Shown piece by piece: positions 8,938 to 17,054 of a stretch of 64,000 nucleotides of DNA (the first letter of the stretch is position 1; every line of letters starts with the position of its first letter). Below the pieces are notes generated by a model that saw only the letters and a list, made by a program, of their open reading frames with translations, was not told the DNA's origin and searched no databases. Where the stretch lies: positions 186,001-250,000 of the forward strand of contig NZ_SJPI01000004.1 of assembly GCF_007859865.1 (NCBI RefSeq). The letters run 5' to 3'. Both the position numbers and the translations under genes were made by a program. The stretch comes from Rubripirellula amarantea (GTDB lineage: Bacteria; Planctomycetota; Planctomycetia; Pirellulales; Pirellulaceae).

Positions 8938-11895
8938 TTAATCCAGATAAACAAATTCGTTCAGTCGGAACAACGCTCGCACCCATGCTGACCAAGCTTC
9001 CAATTCAGCAGCGTCGATCGAAACATTCTCGGCCAACAATAATTCCTCAGCTCGTTCCATGAACGACGCCGCATCGCTTCGATCTTCAACCGTCGCTTGG
9101 CGTGAAAAATTCAACTCGATGGCTTGGTTGACACGTTGATCAAATTCGGATGACTCGCGAATCAAACGCTGCGCTACGAGGCCAGCTTGTTCGTGAACAA
9201 ACGGATCGTTCAGAAAATACAAAGCCTGCAGCGGCGTGGTGGTCGATGTTCGAGCCGCCGTGCTAGCCGACGGATCCGCTCCATCAAAAATGGCCAAGAA
9301 TGGATGTCGCTGAATCCGCTGAGTCATCAAGTAAACGCTTCGATGACGAGAAGGATAAACTTCCTTGAACGGATTGTGCTGCGTGAATTTCCAGTCGTTC
9401 TTTGGTGGAAACGGGTGCTCACCTGCAGGCGACGAATCTAAGTTTCCTCCCAACACCAACAACGTGTCACGGATCGCTTCGGCTTCTAGTCGTCGACGGG
9501 GATAACCCGCTAAATACTCATTCGATGGATCTTCCGAGACGGCCTTTGCGTCTCGAACGCTCGATTGCTGGTAGGTACGTGAAAGCATGATCCGCCGGTG
9601 CATTGACTTAATTGACCAACCGTCATTGCGAAATTCGGTAGCCAAGTAATCAAGCAAGTCGGGGTGCGTCGCCGGCTTTCCCTGTTTTCCAAAATCATTC
9701 GGTGTCGGAACAATCCCACGACCAAAATGATATTGCCACAATCGGTTCGCCATCACACGAGCTGGCAAAGGGTTCTCAGCCGACAAAATCCATTCCGCAA
9801 GTTCGGCTCGACCACTGGATTCGAAACCTTCGGGAAGCTCGCCGCCACCCATAACGGCCGGGAAATGCCTCGGAACAAGGTCGCCTATATTCGCTGGGTC
9901 GCCTTTGATTTGAACAGCAACGTCGGTGATCGTATGGGAATCAACCACCGCATACGCTAGTTCGGTCTGCGGTTGGGTTGCTTCATGTGACTTCAAACGA
10001 GCTTCCGAGTCGGAAAGTTTCTTCTTTAGCTCTTCCTTCTCGTCGTCTGACGCTTTCTTCAGTGATTCCTTCAGGTCCTTGACTGTTTTGTTAAGTCGGT
10101 TGCGTTGATTGGACCACTCGGCGAGTTCAGCTTCGCTTCTTTCGCGTTGCTTTTGCTTCACAAGCGGGACAAAGTCACGTTGCCTTTGGTCGAGCTCAAT
10201 CCCCGGCCAAGGATACCGAGTGCTATTGAAGACGCCGTACAACCCGTAGTAGTCCTTCGTAGTGATCGGGTCAAACTTGTGGTCGTGACATCGAGCACAA
10301 GCGATCGTCATGCCAAGAAAAGCGCGTCCCACATTGTCAATCGTGTCTTCGATTGTCAAATGAGTTGGATAGTCGTCCACTCGCGAACCAAATCGACGCG
10401 ATCCAGCGATGTAGCCGGTAGCAATGATTCGACGAAAGTATTGCTGCTCGGAATCACTTGAGCGCAGATCGCCTGCAAGTTGATCGCGAACAAACTCGTC
10501 ATAGGGTACATCGTTATTAAAGGCATCAATCACCCAATCGCGATAGCGATGTGCTTCGGGAATTGGGAAGTCCGAGTTGTCACCCGCCGTGTCTGCGTAG
10601 CGAACGACGTCTAGCCAATGGCGCCCCCAACGTTCGCCGTACTGGGGCGATTCAAGCAGACGATCAACGAGTTTGGCGAAAGCGTAGTCAGATTCATCAG
10701 CCAAGAACGCAGCGGTTTCGTCCGGAGTTGGTGGGAGTCCGGTCAAGTCGTAGGTTGCTCTTCGGATCAACGCGCGTCTATCAGAATCCTTCGATGGAGT
10801 GAGCCCTCGTTCTTCGAGCTTTGCGAGCACGAAGCGATCGATGTCGTTGATCGGCCAAGCGGCATCTTTGATTTCCGGAAGAACAGGCGATTGAATGGGA
10901 CGAAACGACCAAAACTTTTTCGCTTCGGTCAGATCAATCTTCTTGCCTTCGTGTTTCGTGACTGACGACCGGGGATCGGGCGCCCCGATCGCAACCCACT
11001 TCTCAAAATCCGCGATCTCAGCATCCGAGAGTTTTTCGTCCGGTGGCATTTGCAGATCATCATCATCGAAGCGAATAGCACGAATCAGCAAACTGTTGTC
11101 GAGATCACCCGGAACAACCGCTGCACCGCTGATTCCCACTTCGCGAATCTTCGCGCGAGAGTCGACCAACAAATCACCTTCTAGCGAATCCGCATCGGCG
11201 CTATGACAGGAGTAACACTTTTCGACAAGCACAGGTCGAATTCGCTTCTCAAAGAAAGCAAGCTCTTGTTCGCTGATAGCGGATTCGATGCCATCATGAC
11301 GCCCCTTCCAAAGTTCGACGCCGGAGAAATTTGCAGCACCGCCTTGGCTTGTAATGATGATGCGGTCGTTTTTCGATCGAGTGTACCAAGGTCCTAAACG
11401 TTTCCAGTGTCCCGCTGCACCGCTGTTGTACTGAGATTCGACCAAACGGTTGTTCACGATGATTGAAAACTTCTCGGCGATGTTGTCTTCCCAGACGTAA
11501 AGAAAGACGGTGTACTCGCCTTCTGGAATCTCAGTCAGCTCCACCTGATTGCCCCCCCACCGACTACTGTGAATCATGGCTGCTCGCGCTTCATCCGTCG
11601 CCGGCACCAAAGCGATCCCGGGGCTCGCAAAGGAGTTGTCTTTGCAGACGTATTGATTGGACTGCTTGCCCTGCCAATCATGTCCGTCGATCGTAACCGG
11701 CGGACCGTTTAGATTAAGTCCACGAAAAAATTGGGGAACGGCGTCGCCCGCGTGCAAGTATGGTCCAGCGAACAGGACGCACAAACAACTTGAGATCGCT
11801 GCGATACAAAATGTTGACAACCTAAACGCAGCAGTGGGGCGTCTAGAAGCAACGCTGCGGAATGCAGCGGTGAAGCTGTGATTGAAGTTCGTCAT
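8938..11895 (-). CDS. Planctomycete cytochrome protein (PSCyt1-PSCyt2-PSD1)
   Basis: A 985-residue exported protein. The order is an N-terminal hydrophobic signal (about 30-48), a beta-rich region at roughly 60-205 that resembles carbohydrate-binding malectin/CBM folds (GEYTVFLYVWEDNIAEKF), a PSCyt1 haem domain with the CxxCH site CYSCH near residue 227, a PSCyt2 domain (WSFRPIQSP, FVLAKLEERGLTPS, RRATYDLTGLPPTPDE, RWGRHWLDVVRYADT), a charged coiled-coil linker near 610-650, and a C-terminal PSD1 domain (MANRLWQYHFGRGIV, RTYQQSS, RRRLEAEAIRDTLL). Family names are those used for Rhodopirellula proteins. It is probably periplasmic and works with the DUF1501 partner encoded two bases downstream. 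The biochemical role of the pair is not established. Confidence 0.94.
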   Translation of the reverse strand: MTNFNHSFTAAFRSVASRRPTAAFRLSTFCIAAISSCLCVLFAGPYLHAGDAVPQFFRGLNLNGPPVTIDGHDWQGKQSNQYVCKDNSFASPGIALVPATDEARAAMIHSSRWGGNQVELTEIPEGEYTVFLYVWEDNIAEKFSIIVNNRLVESQYNSGAAGHWKRLGPWYTRSKNDRIIITSQGGAANFSGVELWKGRHDGIESAISEQELAFFEKRIRPVLVEKCYSCHSADADSLEGDLLVDSRAKIREVGISGAAVVPGDLDNSLLIRAIRFDDDDLQMPPDEKLSDAEIADFEKWVAIGAPDPRSSVTKHEGKKIDLTEAKKFWSFRPIQSPVLPEIKDAAWPINDIDRFVLAKLEERGLTPSKDSDRRALIRRATYDLTGLPPTPDETAAFLADESDYAFAKLVDRLLESPQYGERWGRHWLDVVRYADTAGDNSDFPIPEAHRYRDWVIDAFNNDVPYDEFVRDQLAGDLRSSDSEQQYFRRIIATGYIAGSRRFGSRVDDYPTHLTIEDTIDNVGRAFLGMTIACARCHDHKFDPITTKDYYGLYGVFNSTRYPWPGIELDQRQRDFVPLVKQKQRERSEAELAEWSNQRNRLNKTVKDLKESLKKASDDEKEELKKKLSDSEARLKSHEATQPQTELAYAVVDSHTITDVAVQIKGDPANIGDLVPRHFPAVMGGGELPEGFESSGRAELAEWILSAENPLPARVMANRLWQYHFGRGIVPTPNDFGKQGKPATHPDLLDYLATEFRNDGWSIKSMHRRIMLSRTYQQSSVRDAKAVSEDPSNEYLAGYPRRRLEAEAIRDTLLVLGGNLDSSPAGEHPFPPKNDWKFTQHNPFKEVYPSRHRSVYLMTQRIQRHPFLAIFDGADPSASTAARTSTTTPLQALYFLNDPFVHEQAGLVAQRLIRESSEFDQRVNQAIELNFSRQATVEDRSDAASFMERAEELLLAENVSIDAAELEAWSAWVRALFRLNEFVYLD

Positions 11896-12015
11896 GGTCG
11901 CGTCATTCTAACCCAGCCATCACGGATGATTGCTAGATCACAGCAAGAATTTTACGCCGATAGTTTGCCAGAACGCCAACACGACACGCTTACTCGACTC
12001 GTCTACTCGACAAAT

Positions 12016-13953
12016 CTACTCAACGGGCAGGTAAAGAATCCCTAGTGACTCGATCAAGGAAGTTCCCGACGATTCTACGATCGTTCCGCAAAACCCTTTG
12101 AAGGTTGGCTGGGGATCGCCTTTACGATAAGGGAAATCACCATACATCACTTGAAAAGGGCTTTCGTCACTGGCGTTTCCCCATGCTGGTACCGACTTGC
12201 CGTTGTCAACGGTAAAGCCAAGTTGGTTAACAATCGTTCCCGCAGCTCCATGGATACCAGCGATCTGTTGTCGGTGCATTTGATCTAGTAGCGGCATCCA
12301 GCGTGCGTTCGGATCGCCAGCAATGACAGTCCGCCGCGACTCATCACGGTTGTCACTTCCGATGACGTCGAATCGCAAAGCCGAAACCGATGCCGGTGAT
12401 GTTCGAGTGAGGCCGACTGCGATGGCGGAGAGCTTTTCTCCGTCCTTCAATAAAACGGTGAACGGCTTACCTTCCGAACCTTTGGCTCGCCCGACCATGT
12501 CAGTCATCTGCAAGTCGCGCTCGCCAGGTTGACTGGCGTGCAGTGGCGGTAGTTCGGAAGCGGCGATTTCCACTTGCGGTGGAATGAACTCACCTGAACT
12601 AGGCGACTCACTGATTAGTGGCAAGGTGTCGCCTTGTTCGGATTGCAACTGACGCATCCTCGCCATCAATTCTGCTACGCGTGATGACTGAGTTGGGTCA
12701 TCGGACAGATCATTCAACTCAGCAGGATCATCCGCCAAATTGAAAAGCTGATTACGGTTGATCTTCGGGTAACGGATCAATTTCCAATTACCCATCCGAA
12801 TCGCTCGTTGAGTTTGAGTGTAGCTAAGCAGCACCGCATCCCGCGGTCCCTTGGTGTCACTCGTTAACATCGGCGCAAAGCTTCGACCGTCTAGCCCCTC
12901 GGGCACGTCGACGCCGGTCAACTCGCACAATGTCGGAAACATATCCATCAAGTAGACGGGGTCTGGGGCCACGCCGTGCCGCACTCCGGGACCGGCAATG
13001 ACCATGGGTGCCTTATAGCCGTCCTCGTAGACATTTTGCTTGCCCATCAAGCCGTGACTACCCATGCCGAGACCATGATCGGAAGTGAACACGATCAAGG
13101 TATCATCGAGTTGACCTCGCGATTCTAAATCAGCAAGTAACCGACCAATGTGCGAGTCGATCGTGGTGATCGTGGCATAGTAATCGTGAAGCTGATCTCG
13201 AAGCACTTGGTTCGTTCGCGGCCACACTGCTGTCCACTCATCGCGACCGATCACTGAACCATTGTCAAATGGATGGCTATCCTTCACATTCTCAGGTAGC
13301 GAAATTTCCTGCGCATCATACATGGCAAGTGCTTCGGGACTCGCTGCACGCGGATCATGAGGCGTCGCAAAGGCAAGGTACATCAGCCAAGGCGATTCTG
13401 GTTTGTTTCGCGTAGTCAGGAACGAAATGGCGTCGTCGACCACCTTGCGTCCTGCTTCCATCGACCAACGATCGGCAAAGTCGTCAAGATAATGTGTGTG
13501 GGCGAACTGTTTATGAATGAGCTGAGCGGTGTTGCCCTGTTTGCCGTGGTGATACGTTTCATACCCAGCAGCATTAAAAACCGCGGGCAACGTGTTCGCG
13601 ATTGCCGGAGCGTTGTTTTCCGGCCGACTACCATCGGTTGGATTCGACCAACGAAAGTAGGTTCGTCCCGAGAGCAACATGTTTCGGCTCGGTCGGCATA
13701 CCGCTCCCATGTTCGCTCCCAAACAGTAGGCCGAGGATACATGGCAACCACGCTCAGCCAACTTGTCCAAGTTTGGTGTGATGATCGAGTCATTGCCAAG
13801 CGCGGCGATCGTATCCGCTCGTTGGTCGTCGGTAAACAAGATCAGCACGTTGGGCTTACCACTAGGTTTTCGTTCCTCAGCAGCCAAGCCGCTGCCAACG
13901 ATAACGAATAGGAAAGCCAGGGAAACGATAGTTCGGTGAGTTGAATTAAGCAT
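12016..13953 (-). CDS. Secreted sulfatase with C-terminal lectin-like domain
   Basis: A 645-residue protein that probably hydrolyses sulfate esters of polysaccharides. A cleavable signal peptide (residues 1-25) precedes the alkaline-phosphatase-type catalytic domain. Metal ligands lie in FTDDQRAD (40-47). The formylglycine site is C86-R-P-S-R90, matching the Cys-type C-x-P-S-R signature, so a formylglycine-generating enzyme is needed (none in this window). FTSDHGLGMGSHGLMGKQ supplies further metal and sulfate ligands. After about residue 450 comes an extra domain with IAGIHGAAGTIVNQLGF, FKGFCG and SLGILYLP, the repeating pattern of jacalin-type lectins, which could hold the glycan substrate. 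It stands alone on the minus strand; the closest functional link is the neighbouring DUF1501 pair. Confidence 0.93.
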   Translation of the reverse strand: MLNSTHRTIVSLAFLFVIVGSGLAAEERKPSGKPNVLILFTDDQRADTIAALGNDSIITPNLDKLAERGCHVSSAYCLGANMGAVCRPSRNMLLSGRTYFRWSNPTDGSRPENNAPAIANTLPAVFNAAGYETYHHGKQGNTAQLIHKQFAHTHYLDDFADRWSMEAGRKVVDDAISFLTTRNKPESPWLMYLAFATPHDPRAASPEALAMYDAQEISLPENVKDSHPFDNGSVIGRDEWTAVWPRTNQVLRDQLHDYYATITTIDSHIGRLLADLESRGQLDDTLIVFTSDHGLGMGSHGLMGKQNVYEDGYKAPMVIAGPGVRHGVAPDPVYLMDMFPTLCELTGVDVPEGLDGRSFAPMLTSDTKGPRDAVLLSYTQTQRAIRMGNWKLIRYPKINRNQLFNLADDPAELNDLSDDPTQSSRVAELMARMRQLQSEQGDTLPLISESPSSGEFIPPQVEIAASELPPLHASQPGERDLQMTDMVGRAKGSEGKPFTVLLKDGEKLSAIAVGLTRTSPASVSALRFDVIGSDNRDESRRTVIAGDPNARWMPLLDQMHRQQIAGIHGAAGTIVNQLGFTVDNGKSVPAWGNASDESPFQVMYGDFPYRKGDPQPTFKGFCGTIVESSGTSLIESLGILYLPVE

Positions 13954-14019
13954 GGGCGGGCTGTAGGTATAGGTTCGAGGAAGGCTCGATTATACACACT
14001 ACGCCGACGCGAACTTGCC

Positions 14020-16173
14020 CTATCGAGCGCCCGCAAGCTGAGCTTCAATATGAAGCGTTTCCAAAGTTGCTGCATCTTTCAGGAGCGGGCCAACAAGCTT
14101 GTCGGGAATCCCCTTCGTGCCACTGGCGGCAAAGGCGGCCTCGATTGCTTTGGATTGGCTCGTCGGCAACGGAACATCACAACCGTTTTCCGCTTGGATG
14201 TTCCGGTGCAAAAGGTACAGCTTGGGTGAACGAATGACAGCGTCTAGCAGAGACGAGAAGCCCGCGAACTCGCTGACCGGTTCGTCTCGTAAGATTGAGT
14301 GTTGAGCTTTCACAACCTCTGGCTGAACAAAGTCCTCAGGAATCGCCAACAATCCTGCTCGGGCAAGCATTCCACCTACTGAACCGCTTCCCATCGCCAC
14401 CGCGATTGGCACTGCTAACACAAGGCCAACTAAGAAGGGGCTAAACCACAACAAAAGCGTCGGTTGCAAATAGTAAAGGAACGTGGTGATGGCAGCGCCC
14501 AAGACCATCATCCCAGCGAAGTCGACAATGGCTTCGATCCATCGGACGCCACGTTCATCTCGTTGCTGAGCCGACCAACGCACGTTCGTTCCCGCCAGCG
14601 TCGAAACGACGAACTGGGTGTGGTAGATGGCCATGATTGGTGACAGCAGAATCGACGTCAACATTTCGATCATTCCACTGAACCAAAGCTTCAACGTTCC
14701 GCCAAATAGCCGACGTCGTTGGGAGTCGAGCGAGATCGTGACCAAACTCATGACCTTGGGCAACAATAACATCGTCATCGACGTTACAAACAACACCAAC
14801 GCAATATGCGTGGCTCTCTCAGACAGCACGATCCCGCCTTCACCGGTTGAGGCTTCACCGGTTGAGGACCATCCTTCCCATAGCAATGCGACGATGCACA
14901 AGCCGGTCATTAGTAGCCAAAGAGGCGATGCAGCGTAGGCGAGGATCCCCGAGGTGAAATGAAAACGGCTGAGCGGATTGATAGACTCGTTCACGATCAA
15001 ACGGCTGTGCTGCAGATTTCCCTGACACCAACGTTGGTCACGTTTCGCGTAGTCCGTTAGGGTCGTCGGGCACTCTTCAAAGCTTCCCCCAAGGTCCGAT
15101 GCGATATCTACCTTGTAACCAGCACGAAGCATCAAGGCCGCTTCTACAAAGTCATGGCTCAGAATTTCGCCACCCAGTGGTGCACGGCCCGGAAGCTTGG
15201 GGAGCTCGCAATGATCCATAAATGGTTGCACACGGATGATCGCGTTATGCCCCCAATAGTTTCCTTCGCTACCAGCCCACTTCGCAAAGCCTCGAACAAA
15301 GAGGTTGCCGTAGGCCGATGCCGCGAACTGTTGTAATCGTGCAAACAACGAAAGTCGGCCGATGGGAACTGGCGGCACCTGCAAAATGCCAAGCTTGGGA
15401 TCGCTCCTCATTCGAGTGACCATCTCGATCATCGTGTCCGCCGACATCAACGAGTCCGCATCTAAGACGATCATGAACGGGTACTGCGAACCCCATCGCT
15501 TGCAAAAGTCAGCGATGTTTCCTGACTTGCGTGCTTCGTTATTGGGTCGATGGCGATAGAAAATACGACTGCCGTTCAACGTTTGATCGTTCGGCGTTTG
15601 CTCGTTCGGCGTCTGCTCGTTCGGTGTCTGCTGTTTCGGCGTCTGCTGTTTCGGCGAACAACGGGACCACTCGATCTCTTCGGCAAGCCAGATCTCGGAG
15701 TTAGTGGTATCGCTGAGTACAAAGAAATCGAACTGATGACCCACACCCATTCGGTCCAGGCAATCCATCATCGCACGGACTCCCGCGAACACTCGCCGCG
15801 GAGATTCGTTGTACACCGGCATCAACACCGCCGTTCGCGAGCCTTCGCCGGAGTCATCACCACGGCCTTGCGTCGCATGTTCAGTTGCTTCGGTCGACTT
15901 GGCTGGTCGCTTTAGTAAGTCGACAAATCCAAGAGTGGCCAAACAAAGCGAAAACGTGATCCAACCAAACAGCAAAGCGAACAATGGAATGGCGGCTAAC
16001 TCAAGGAGGTGTAGACCTCGTCCTTGGAGTGCTTCGATGAAGTACCACGTCGCTATTGCCGTTGATATCAGCGTGAGTGTCACCACAGCCAACTGCACGG
16101 TCCGTTGCCGGACCTTCGCTGGCTGAAAATTAGTTTGGAGTGAGTCGCGCGTGACAGCAGTCGTTTCAGACAT
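14020..16173 (-). CDS. opgH: Glucans biosynthesis glucosyltransferase H (beta-1,2-glucan synthase)
   Basis: A GT2 membrane synthase of about 717 residues that polymerises UDP-glucose into the beta-1,2 backbone of periplasmic glucans. Two membrane spans precede the cytoplasmic catalytic domain, which shows VLMPVYNES, FFVLSDTTNSE, the DxD-type motif VLDADSLMS, EGNYWGHNAIIRV, EILSHDFVEA and the QxxRW-type KRDQRWCQGNLQHS. Further spans follow. The frame is open to 16326, but ATG 16173 (MSETTAV) was chosen as it starts eight bases after the upstream small gene. A Gln/Thr/Asn-Pro tandem repeat is inserted within the catalytic domain. No opgG/opgD partner is present, but a beta-1,2-glucanase-type gene is encoded divergently 881 bases upstream. 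Confidence 0.92.
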   Translation of the reverse strand: MSETTAVTRDSLQTNFQPAKVRQRTVQLAVVTLTLISTAIATWYFIEALQGRGLHLLELAAIPLFALLFGWITFSLCLATLGFVDLLKRPAKSTEATEHATQGRGDDSGEGSRTAVLMPVYNESPRRVFAGVRAMMDCLDRMGVGHQFDFFVLSDTTNSEIWLAEEIEWSRCSPKQQTPKQQTPNEQTPNEQTPNDQTLNGSRIFYRHRPNNEARKSGNIADFCKRWGSQYPFMIVLDADSLMSADTMIEMVTRMRSDPKLGILQVPPVPIGRLSLFARLQQFAASAYGNLFVRGFAKWAGSEGNYWGHNAIIRVQPFMDHCELPKLPGRAPLGGEILSHDFVEAALMLRAGYKVDIASDLGGSFEECPTTLTDYAKRDQRWCQGNLQHSRLIVNESINPLSRFHFTSGILAYAASPLWLLMTGLCIVALLWEGWSSTGEASTGEGGIVLSERATHIALVLFVTSMTMLLLPKVMSLVTISLDSQRRRLFGGTLKLWFSGMIEMLTSILLSPIMAIYHTQFVVSTLAGTNVRWSAQQRDERGVRWIEAIVDFAGMMVLGAAITTFLYYLQPTLLLWFSPFLVGLVLAVPIAVAMGSGSVGGMLARAGLLAIPEDFVQPEVVKAQHSILRDEPVSEFAGFSSLLDAVIRSPKLYLLHRNIQAENGCDVPLPTSQSKAIEAAFAASGTKGIPDKLVGPLLKDAATLETLHIEAQLAGAR
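15573..15655 (-). repeat. 15-bp tandem repeat inside opgH
   Basis: Five and a half near-identical 15-base units (plus-strand consensus CGTTCGGCGTCTGCT) encode a five-residue repeat of the type PNEQT / PKQQT in the glucan synthase. Units run 15573-15587, 15588-15602, 15603-15617, 15618-15632, 15633-15647 and a partial copy. The period is a multiple of three, so copy-number change would alter length without a frameshift. The insert lies between the FVLSDTTNSE and RIFYRHRP motifs of the catalytic domain. Confidence 0.85.
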
Positions 16174-16181
16174 AGGTGTTT

Positions 16182-16652
16182 CTAGCGACCCAATCGCAAC
16201 CACCGGGCGGTGCGGATAGGCATTGCGGGCCCCATGGGCCGGTGCGTTTCCGACGGCACCACACGACACTCGGATCCGTTTCGCGACGATGCTTCGCCAA
16301 TTGCGATCGCGATTGCGCGTCGACAAAGCTGATCGGTCGTAGCGTCTTGGCTACGTCTGTGAAAACTGTCGATAGCTAGCGCAGCGATTCGCTGGCTGGC
16401 CGACTCAGCCGATGCTGATTCGTGCCCTGCGGCGACAAGATAATTGCGAGCGGCGTCGACTAGGTTGGCTACATCAGTGACGCGTTGTGTGCCAACTTCG
16501 TGCTGACGAAACGTGTTCGTGGACATCAGAAAATCCATTCGTTGAAAAGAAGAAAAGGCTGTCGAAAAGTGTTGAAACGCTTCACGCGTCTCCGATGGAT
16601 CCCAGCAAGATACAAACGGCGTGCCAATTAAATCAATCGAGTCGTGGCACAT
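16182..16652 (-). CDS. Small protein of unknown function upstream of opgH
   Basis: A 156-residue protein that I do not recognise. The central part (VTDVANLVDAARNYLVAAGH through DQLCRRAIAIAIGEAS) is predicted helical and Ala-rich; the C-terminus is basic with RTARWLRLGR. No membrane span or enzymatic motif is seen. ATG 16652 is preceded by TTGAGG at good spacing. A shorter version from ATG 16526 (114 residues) lacks such a site but begins nearer the helical core. It ends eight bases before opgH starts, so the two are probably co-transcribed, and it may assist or regulate glucan synthesis. That role is inference from position only. Confidence 0.55.
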   Translation of the reverse strand: MCHDSIDLIGTPFVSCWDPSETREAFQHFSTAFSSFQRMDFLMSTNTFRQHEVGTQRVTDVANLVDAARNYLVAAGHESASAESASQRIAALAIDSFHRRSQDATTDQLCRRAIAIAIGEASSRNGSECRVVPSETHRPMGPAMPIRTARWLRLGR

Positions 16653-16940
16653 TTTGCCTCAACCTTAAAACCATTTTCGCTGGAAAACACTGCCTTTTCA
16701 GCACTTGGTTTCTAACGGCGAGCAATCAGACCTTGAAGATAAGATATTGGAAGAAATGCGGTTACAAGGTACAATGGAGTAGACTTTGCGGGCGATAGAT
16801 TAGAGACATGTGGTAGCCGGGAATGGCGGCCAGTTTTTAATCCTTCGTTCCTGGGTTCTCGCCGAGCGGCGGTTCTTGCTCTGTAACGCGTCAAAGTGAC
16901 TGTTCTTCGGGCACCGGACTGACACTCCGCCTACACCACC

Positions 16941-16983
16941 CATGTGACTCGAAATCATGGCCATCCATGTGACTCGAAGTCAT
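16941..16983. promoter_or_regulatory. Two palindromic direct repeats upstream of the GH144-type gene
   Basis: Two 18-base copies, CATGTGACTCGAAATCAT at 16941-16958 and CATGTGACTCGAAGTCAT at 16966-16983, differ at one base and are 25 bases apart start to start. The second contains the perfect palindrome TGACTCGAAGTCA, and the first has one mismatch in the same symmetry. Two dyad sites spaced at 25 bases (about 2.4 helical turns) are typical of dimeric regulator operators. They lie in the 402-base gap between the divergent glucan synthase unit and the glucanase gene, closer to the glucanase. Confidence 0.5.
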
Positions 16984-17006
16984 CGCGTGGTTCCTACCTG
17001 CCTATC

Positions 17007-17029
17007 GACGGAATGACATCCGTCTTTTT
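17007..17029 (+). terminator. Terminator-like hairpin in the leader of the GH144-type gene
   Basis: GACGGA (17007-17012), a six-base loop, TCCGTC (17019-17024) and five T residues (17025-17029) form a compact intrinsic-terminator-like structure. It ends 25 bases before the ATG at 17055, reads in the direction of that gene, and lies downstream of the two palindromic repeats. No gene on the plus strand needs termination here, so premature termination of the glucanase mRNA is a reasonable hypothesis. The six-pair stem is short. Confidence 0.4.
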
Positions 17030-17054
17030 CCCGCCTTTTTAATTTGGTGTTGCC

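Noticed and set aside
15550-15915. 121-codon plus-strand frame across the opgH tandem repeat
   Set aside because: It is the antisense reading of the repeat (Arg/Leu/Val repeats) inside a secure glycosyltransferase gene.
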